Assembly (NCBI GenBank): GCA_012841735.1
Contig: DUUE01000402.1
Coordinates: 1 to 11,383 of the forward strand
DNA: 11,383 nucleotides
Source of the DNA: Bacillota bacterium
GTDB taxonomy: Bacteria; Bacillota; Dethiobacteria; Dethiobacterales; Dethiobacteraceae
Direction of reading: 5' to 3'
Position 1 is the first letter of the stretch. Each line of letters begins with the position of its first letter. The notes beneath the pieces were generated by a model, which saw only the letters and a list, made by a program, of their open reading frames with translations, was not told the DNA's origin and made no database searches. A program made the translations under genes and the position numbers. Of the stretch, positions 6,997 through 11,383 are shown one piece after another.

Positions 6997-8052
6997 TCAG
7001 CTTTCATACTCTGTTTTCAGGCTTGCTGTTTGTCGTGCCCGTTCCTCTGCCAGCTCCAGCATTTTTTGCAGCAGCCGGGGAAACGGCAGGCCGCTTGCTT
7101 CCCATAACTTTGGATACATGCTGATGGCGGTAAAACCGGGAATGGTATTAATTTCATTGATCCAAACCCGGCCCTCCTCAACCTGTACAAAGAAATCCAC
7201 CCTGGCATAACCGGCACAGTCCAAAGCAGTAAAAGTTTTCACCGCCAGCTCTCTTACCTTTTCTGTTGTCTCCGGCGGCAGTTCCGCCGGGATGATCAGG
7301 CGTGAGCGGTCATCAAGATATTTTGCCCTGTAGTCATAAAAATCATTACAGGGGATAATCTGCCCCGGCAGCGATGCCAGCGGGTCGTCATTGCCCAGCA
7401 CACTGCATTCAATCTCCAGGCCGGCAAGCATTTTTTCCACCAGGACACGCCGGTCGTATTGCAGTGCTTCAGCCACAGCAGCTATCAGTTCCTCACTGTT
7501 GTAGGCTTTGGTAATCCCCACACTGGAGCCCAGGTTGGCAGGTTTGACAAAACAGGGATAGCCCAGCTTCTCGCCGACGGTTGCCACATACTCCTGTTTT
7601 CTTTGTGTCCACCCGGTGGCTGTAAACCAAATGTATTCACCCACAGGCAGGCCGGCCGCCTGCAGCACCGCTTTCATCAGGATTTTATCCATCCCCACGG
7701 CGGAACCGGCCACTCCCGCACCCACATAAGGCAGGCGCGCCAGCTCCAGCAGCCCCTGGATGGTGCCGTCCTCCCCGTAAGGGCCGTGCAGCACGGGGAA
7801 CACCACATCCACAGTCAGCACCTGCCCTGCGCTTTCACCTTCCAGGAGATAAAGCCCGCCAATGTTGGGATCAGGCAAAAAGGCCACACGGTTGCCGTGC
7901 AAAAGCCAGGTCCCGTCTTTGGCAATAAAGACCGGCAGCACTTCAAGATTATTCAGTTGCTTCAGTCCGTCCATCACTGCAGCAGCGGAACGCACAGAAA
8001 CTTCATGTTCCCCGGAGCGACCACCATATAGTACGGCTACTTTCTTGATCAT
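6997..8052 (-). CDS. ddl: D-alanine--D-alanine ligase
   Basis: This ATP-grasp enzyme joins two D-alanines for the peptidoglycan precursor. It has 351 residues, within the range of the longer DdlA/VanA-like branch (DdlB is about 306). The N-terminal GGRSGEHEVS (10-19) carries Glu15, which binds the first D-alanine. HGPYGEDG is at 89-96, the ATP-binding Lys170 and GSSVG loop (175-179) follow, and the omega loop has FYDYRAKY with Lys244 and Tyr245. The C-terminal Arg284, Asp286, Glu300 and Asn302 (NEINTIPG) bind Mg2+ and substrate. Tyr245 in the AKY position, rather than His or Phe, argues for a D-Ala-D-Ala product and against D-Ala-D-lactate. The ATG at 8052 has GGGGG about 7 bases upstream. 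It lies between the EF-G paralogue and pdxST with gaps of about 110 bases on each side and is probably a single-gene unit. I see no strong terminator after it. Confidence 0.97.
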   Translation of the reverse strand: MIKKVAVLYGGRSGEHEVSVRSAAAVMDGLKQLNNLEVLPVFIAKDGTWLLHGNRVAFLPDPNIGGLYLLEGESAGQVLTVDVVFPVLHGPYGEDGTIQGLLELARLPYVGAGVAGSAVGMDKILMKAVLQAAGLPVGEYIWFTATGWTQRKQEYVATVGEKLGYPCFVKPANLGSSVGITKAYNSEELIAAVAEALQYDRRVLVEKMLAGLEIECSVLGNDDPLASLPGQIIPCNDFYDYRAKYLDDRSRLIIPAELPPETTEKVRELAVKTFTALDCAGYARVDFFVQVEEGRVWINEINTIPGFTAISMYPKLWEASGLPFPRLLQKMLELAEERARQTASLKTEYES

Positions 8053-8121
8053 CTTTTTCCCCCATTCCGGCTTGCTACTGCAATTTATTCCTGCCTGCCG
8101 GCAAGTATGAGTCCGACAGAT

Positions 8122-8150
8122 AAAGGCAAGCGCCGAAACGCTTGCCCTTT
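8122..8150 (-). terminator. Terminator of the EF-G paralogue
   Basis: A perfect 8-bp stem (8125-8132 with 8139-8146) with a 6-base loop is extended by AAA and TTT flanks on either side. It lies 14 bases past the stop codon. The minus-strand tail is CTTTATCT. The plus-strand tail CTTTTGCGCTCTTTTT overlaps the gene's last codons. The T tract is short, so efficiency is uncertain. Confidence 0.65.
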
Positions 8151-8164
8151 TGCGCTCTTTTTAC

Positions 8165-10249
8165 TTATTCTGCTGCCTGCCGCGCCTTGGCCTCTGCTAT
8201 CACCTGTTCGGCAATATGGGCAGGCACTTCTTCATAATGGTCAAACTTCATGGTGAAAGTGCCCCGCCCCTGCGTCATGGAACGCAGGTCAATGGCATAT
8301 TTCAGCATTTCCACCTGCGGCACGTGTGCCTTGATTACCTGGTTGCCGCCTTTCGCCTCCATGCCCAGAATCCGGCCGCAGCGGCTGTTCATATCACCCA
8401 TGATGTCGCCCATGAACTGTTCAGGCACTGTAACTTCCACATACATAATGGGCTCCAGCAGGACCGGCTGGGCCTGCTCCATACCTTTTTTAAATGCCAG
8501 GTGAGCGGCAATTTTAAATGCCATTTCTGAAGAGTCCACAGTATGATATGAGCCGTCATAGAGGCTGGCTTTAATGTCAACCACGGGGTAACCGGCCAGA
8601 ACACCTGTTTCCATGGCTTCCCGCAAGCCTTTTTCCACGGCGGGGATATACTGGCGCGGTACCGCCCCGCCGAAAATGTTGTCTTCGAACACAAAATATT
8701 CGCCCGGAGCCAGCGGGGAGAATTCAATCCAGACATGGCCGTACTGGCCGCGTCCGCCCGATTGTTTTTTATGTTTTCCTTCCACTTTGGCCGTACCGCG
8801 AATAGTTTCTTTATACGGAATTTTTGGCAGTGACAGTTCCACTTCCACACCGAATTTTTTCGCCAGCTTGCTGGTAATAATCTCCAGATGTAGTTCGCCC
8901 ATGCCGGAAATCAGTGTTTGTTTTATTTCCGTATTCCTCTCCATGCGGAAGGTGGGGTCCTCTTCCAGGAAACGGGCCAAACCGGCCGCCACTTTATCCT
9001 CTTCGCCCTGCTTTTTCGGTTCCACGGCAAAGGTTGTCACCGGTTCGGGGAAAGTAATGGGCGGGAAAACAAGAGTACGTTTTTTGTCACACAACGTATC
9101 GCCTGTGGCCGTTACCTGCAGTTTGGCCACGGCCGCAATGTCTCCCGCAGGCACTTTGTCCAGGTTAATCTGATTCTTGCCCAGCATGGTAAAAATCTGT
9201 CCCAGCCGCTCATCTTTGCCCTTGTTGGCATTATGCAGTTGGCTGTCCCCGGACAGTGTGCCGGAATAAACTTTAAAATAGGAGATTTTACCCACAAAGG
9301 GGTCGGCAAAAGTCTTAAACACCAGCGCAGATGCAGGTTCCGCCGCATCAATTTTAACGTTAATTTCCTGTTCGCCGTCCGGCGAGCTGCCTGTAACTGT
9401 TCCCACATCGGCCGGGGAGGGGAAAGCCGTGGCAATCATGTCCAAAAGCGGCTGTGTCCCGTAGTTTAGCGTAGCCGCACCGCACATGACGGGGACAATT
9501 TTCCCCGTTAAGGTGCCTTTACGCAGCCCTGTGTTGATTTCCTCGTCTGTGAGCGGCTCTCCTTCCAGGTATTTCATCAGCAGGTCGTCATCGCTCTCGG
9601 CCACAGCTTCCATCAGCTTTTCCCTGTATTCTTCCACGGCAGCAGACAGCTCGGCCGGGATTTCTCCCGCTTCCACCTTCCTGCCGTCACCGCTGAAAGT
9701 AAGAGCTTGCATTTTCACCAGGTCCACAACGCCTCTGAAGGAGGCTTCCGCACCTATGGGCAGCTGGACAGGCACCACATTCAGCCCGAAAAACTCCTGC
9801 AGCTGGGCCAGTACTTTGGCGTAGTTGGCATTTTCCCGGTCCATCCGGTTGACAAAAACAAGACGCGGCAAATTGTTTTCTTCCGCATAAGTCCAGACTT
9901 TTTCCGTGCCAACTTCTACACCGGACGTGGAGGAAACCACAACCACCGCAGCATCCGCAACGCGCAGTGCACTGGCAACATCACCGATAAAATCGAAAAA
10001 ACCGGGTGTATCCAGCAGGTTTATTTTTACACCGTTCCACTCCACGGGAGCCAGCGATGTGTTTATGGTAATCTGCCGTTTAATTTCTTCCGCATCAAAA
10101 TCCGTGGTTGTTGTCCCGGCATCAACTTTCCCCAGACGGTTAATGGCACCGGATGTAAAAAGCATTGCTTCTGCAAGTGATGTTTTGCCCGCACCTCCGT
10201 GCGAGATGAGAGCTACGTTACGTATCTTCTCCGTGGTGTAATTCTTCAC
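8165..10249 (-). CDS. fusA: Elongation factor G paralogue (EF-G-like GTPase)
   Basis: This translational GTPase of 694 residues has the full EF-G layout: a GTP-binding domain with G' insert (1-280), domain II (about 300-390), domain III (about 405-475, with SGMGELHLEI), domain IV (about 480-600, with QSGGRGQYGHVWIEF at 496-510), and domain V from about 600. It is not canonical FusA. The P-loop reads SHGGAGKTS (16-24) instead of AHIDAGKT, switch I has KRQITI instead of ERGITI, G4 is NRMD (134-137), and switch II reads DTPGFFDF, with Phe84 where EF-G has its GTPase histidine. This is the EF-G-like (EF-G-2 type) subfamily. It is not next to rpsL, rpsG or tuf, as a main fusA usually would be. The GTG start at 10249 has AAAGGAGG 7 bases upstream; the in-frame ATG at 10270 is rejected because that ribosome site lies inside it. 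A role beyond normal translocation is unproven. Confidence 0.93.
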   Translation of the reverse strand: MKNYTTEKIRNVALISHGGAGKTSLAEAMLFTSGAINRLGKVDAGTTTTDFDAEEIKRQITINTSLAPVEWNGVKINLLDTPGFFDFIGDVASALRVADAAVVVVSSTSGVEVGTEKVWTYAEENNLPRLVFVNRMDRENANYAKVLAQLQEFFGLNVVPVQLPIGAEASFRGVVDLVKMQALTFSGDGRKVEAGEIPAELSAAVEEYREKLMEAVAESDDDLLMKYLEGEPLTDEEINTGLRKGTLTGKIVPVMCGAATLNYGTQPLLDMIATAFPSPADVGTVTGSSPDGEQEINVKIDAAEPASALVFKTFADPFVGKISYFKVYSGTLSGDSQLHNANKGKDERLGQIFTMLGKNQINLDKVPAGDIAAVAKLQVTATGDTLCDKKRTLVFPPITFPEPVTTFAVEPKKQGEEDKVAAGLARFLEEDPTFRMERNTEIKQTLISGMGELHLEIITSKLAKKFGVEVELSLPKIPYKETIRGTAKVEGKHKKQSGGRGQYGHVWIEFSPLAPGEYFVFEDNIFGGAVPRQYIPAVEKGLREAMETGVLAGYPVVDIKASLYDGSYHTVDSSEMAFKIAAHLAFKKGMEQAQPVLLEPIMYVEVTVPEQFMGDIMGDMNSRCGRILGMEAKGGNQVIKAHVPQVEMLKYAIDLRSMTQGRGTFTMKFDHYEEVPAHIAEQVIAEAKARQAAE

Positions 10250-10256
10250 GCCAACG

Positions 10257-10264
10257 CCTCCTTT
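10257..10264 (-). promoter_or_regulatory. Ribosome binding site that fixes the EF-G paralogue start
   Basis: AAAGGAGG lies exactly 7 bases before the GTG at 10249. It falls within the codons after an in-frame ATG at 10270, which has no ribosome site of its own. Confidence 0.75.
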
Positions 10265-10404
10265 AAACATTACCGGAAAATCTCACCGGCAAAAAATGCT
10301 GCATAACAAAGCTTATTTCGACCAGCCCGCATGCATTTCCTGCTCAGGCTATTAATATTTCTCTTTCTCGCATTTTTATGACCGGCAGGGGATGCCTCCA
10401 CCCG

Positions 10405-10434
10405 GAAATAGCTGCTCCGGGGAGCAGCTATTTC
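10405..10434. repeat. Perfect 14-bp inverted repeat upstream of pspC
   Basis: The 14 bases at 10405-10418 are repeated as their reverse complement at 10421-10434, with only two bases between. As RNA this would be a 13-bp stem with a CGGG loop on the plus strand. No T run follows on either strand, so it is not a standard intrinsic terminator. It is about 75 bases before the pspC start, and it could also stop minus-strand transcripts coming from leuD. Confidence 0.75.
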
Positions 10435-10447
10435 TCAACCCTCTCTT

Positions 10448-10471
10448 GCCGGGGAAAGGAATTTTCCCGGC
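10448..10471. repeat. Second hairpin in the pspC upstream region
   Basis: A 10-bp inverted repeat with one G-U pair (10448-10457 with 10462-10471) surrounds a GGAA loop. An outer CTCT/AGAG pairing (10443-10446 with 10475-10478) may extend it. It follows the first hairpin by 13 bases. Confidence 0.6.
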
Positions 10472-10475
10472 GGCA

Positions 10476-10487
10476 GAGAATATTCTC
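10476..10487. promoter_or_regulatory. 12-bp perfect palindrome, possible operator
   Basis: GAGAATATTCTC reads identically on both strands and ends 21 bases before the pspC start codon, next to its ribosome site. A dimeric repressor site is possible, but no regulator is identified. Confidence 0.35.
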
Positions 10488-10508
10488 AGAAAACAAGGGG
10501 GGAACATA

Positions 10509-10709
10509 ATGACAGCAAAAAAACTGTATCGCTCCCGGCAGCAGAGAATGTTAAGCGGTGTCTGCGGCGGCCTCGGCGCTTATTTAAATGTGGACCCCAC
10601 CATCATCCGCCTGGTATGGGTGTTGCTGTCCATTTTCTTTTCTCTGGGCTTTGGCGGCCTTATTGCCTACATTATCTGCGCCCTGATCATTCCCGAAGAA
10701 CCGGCTTAA
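10509..10709 (+). CDS. pspC: Small PspC-domain membrane protein
   Basis: This protein of 66 residues consists almost wholly of one PspC domain. A basic N-terminus carries KKLYRS and then RMLSGVCGGLGAYLNVDPTI (13-32), the family signature. A hydrophobic segment at about 34-62 follows, long enough for one or two membrane passes, with the tail PEEPA. PspC-domain proteins are inner-membrane proteins linked to phage-shock and envelope-stress responses; many Firmicutes carry such solitary short forms. The ATG at 10509 has AAGGGGGG 7 bases upstream. The frame is open back to an ATG at 10392, but that region is the hairpin region, lacks a well-spaced ribosome site and adds no recognisable domain. It is the only plus-strand gene in the window. 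Its stop codon abuts the leuD stop codon. The symbol reflects the domain; its cellular role here is not shown. Confidence 0.9.
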   Translation: MTAKKLYRSRQQRMLSGVCGGLGAYLNVDPTIIRLVWVLLSIFFSLGFGGLIAYIICALIIPEEPA

Positions 10710-11201
10710 CTATTTCCGGGCAAGCCTCCACTGCACATACCCGATCAGGCCGCCTTTGGCCATGATCTCCTGCATAAAATCCGGGAAAGGCGCCGCCATA
10801 AAAGTCTGTCCCGTTGTCAGGTCGGTAATGCTGCCGGCTGAAAGGTCAACCTTTACCTCATGCCCCTCTTCAATCCGGGCGGCCGCCTCGGGGCTTTCCA
10901 GGATGGGCAGGCCGATATTAATGGCATTACGGTAAAAAATCCGGGCAAAAGAATGGGCGATTACGCATGACACACCCGCCGCCTTCAGGGCCAGGGGGGC
11001 ATGTTCCCGGGAACTGCCGCAGCCGAAATTCTTCAGAGCGACAATAATGTCTCCCGGTTTTACTTTCTCCGGAAAAGTTGCATCCGCGTCTTCCATCACA
11101 TGTTTTGCCAATTCCGCCGGGTCCGAAGTATTTAAGTAACGGGCGGGAATAATGGCATCTGTATCAATGTCATTGCCGAATTTCCAGACTCGTCCCTGCA
11201 T
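10710..11201 (-). CDS. leuD: 3-isopropylmalate dehydratase small subunit
   Basis: LeuD partners LeuC to isomerise 2-isopropylmalate to 3-isopropylmalate in leucine synthesis. The protein is 163 residues, the short type typical of archaea and many Clostridia. The swivel-domain signature NFGCGSSREHAPLAL is at 58-72, followed by AHSFARIFYRNAINIGLP. The N-terminal substrate loop reads YLNTSD (22-27). The short subunit type also includes homoaconitase small subunits, so substrate is best judged from the other leu genes outside the window. The ATG at 11201 is directly after the leuC stop codon (TAAATG), with GGAGGAGG about 6 bases before it inside leuC, so the two are translationally coupled. No intrinsic terminator separates its end from the convergent pspC. 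Confidence 0.95.
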   Translation of the reverse strand: MQGRVWKFGNDIDTDAIIPARYLNTSDPAELAKHVMEDADATFPEKVKPGDIIVALKNFGCGSSREHAPLALKAAGVSCVIAHSFARIFYRNAINIGLPILESPEAAARIEEGHEVKVDLSAGSITDLTTGQTFMAAPFPDFMQEIMAKGGLIGYVQWRLARK

Positions 11202-11383
11202 TTACAGCACCTCCTCCGGAGCCGAAATCTTGCCGGTAACTGCACTGGCAGCCGCCACCGCCGGGTTGGAAAGGTAGACTTCACTTTCCGGATGGCCCAT
11301 GCGGCCGACAAAATTTCTGTTTGTCGTGGCCAGAGCCCGCTCTCCTTTGGCCAGAATGCCCATATGGCCGCCCAGGCAGGGGC
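11202..11383 (-). CDS. leuC: 3-isopropylmalate dehydratase large subunit, C-terminal part (cut by window edge)
   Basis: This is the last 59 or so codons of a gene entering from the right edge. The translation begins PCLGGHMGILAKGE, then TTNRNFVGRMGH, SEVYLSNPAVAAASA and a tail ending PEEVL. The PC-x-GG motif carries the last of three cysteines that bind the [4Fe-4S] cluster in the aconitase family, and the TTNRNFxGRMG segment is diagnostic of LeuC/aconitase large subunits. The short C-terminus fits the approximately 420-residue type that pairs with a separate small subunit. It ends immediately before leuD. The other two cluster cysteines are outside the window. Confidence 0.93.
   Translation of the reverse strand, partial: PCLGGHMGILAKGERALATTNRNFVGRMGHPESEVYLSNPAVAAASAVTGKISAPEEVL

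Noticed and set aside
10271..10400. Divergent promoters for the EF-G paralogue and pspC
   Set aside because: A/T-rich patches such as TATTAATA occur, but no pair of boxes with acceptable match and 16-18 base spacing could be found on either strand.
10392..10508. 39-residue N-terminal extension of the PspC protein
   Set aside because: The ATG at 10392 has no properly spaced ribosome site, and the extension runs through two hairpins and a palindrome; the ATG at 10509 has a strong site and gives a standard PspC length.

Overview
This window looks like ordinary chromosome from a spore-former-type Firmicute, probably a moderately GC-rich clostridial lineage of the Desulfotomaculum/Pelotomaculum kind. 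The reasons are a PdxS very close to the Bacillus protein, a GerMN-domain lipoprotein, an OmpR/PhoB-type two-component pair, a [4Fe-4S] family 4 uracil-DNA glycosylase, a short-type LeuC/LeuD pair, and strong Shine-Dalgarno sites with ATG and GTG starts. The lineage is an inference from protein style. No rRNA or marker gene is present to fix it. I see no mobile element, CRISPR array, tRNA or rRNA.

All genes but one are read on the minus strand, so transcription runs from high to low coordinates. In that order: the end of leuC (cut by the window edge) and leuD, for leucine biosynthesis; an EF-G paralogue with its own terminator; ddl, for peptidoglycan precursor synthesis; pdxS-pdxT (PLP synthase) with a recognisable promoter and a clean terminator; then udg, response regulator, histidine kinase and a large propeller/GerMN lipoprotein; and finally the start of argS (cut by the window edge). 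The only plus-strand gene is a 66-residue PspC-domain membrane protein between the EF-G paralogue and leuD. Its stop codon touches the leuD stop codon, and three dyad-symmetric elements lie just upstream of it.

The most interesting unit is the response regulator / sensor kinase / lipoprotein set at 363-4659. Its order and domain content recall the actinobacterial MtrA-MtrB-LpqB system, in which a lipoprotein made of a GerMN domain and a beta-propeller works with the sensor kinase. Here the lipoprotein has the propeller first and two GerMN domains last, so the domain order is swapped. It also has its own AT-rich promoter region. I propose a cell-envelope or sporulation-related signalling module, but the function is inferred.

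Starts were corrected where the Shine-Dalgarno site or homology decides: the lipoprotein at 2423 (signal peptide and lipobox), pdxS at 6886, pdxT at 6000, the EF-G paralogue at a GTG at 10249, and pspC at 10509. No gene-free stretch exceeds 300 bases. The longest is 10271-10508, which holds the dyad elements.
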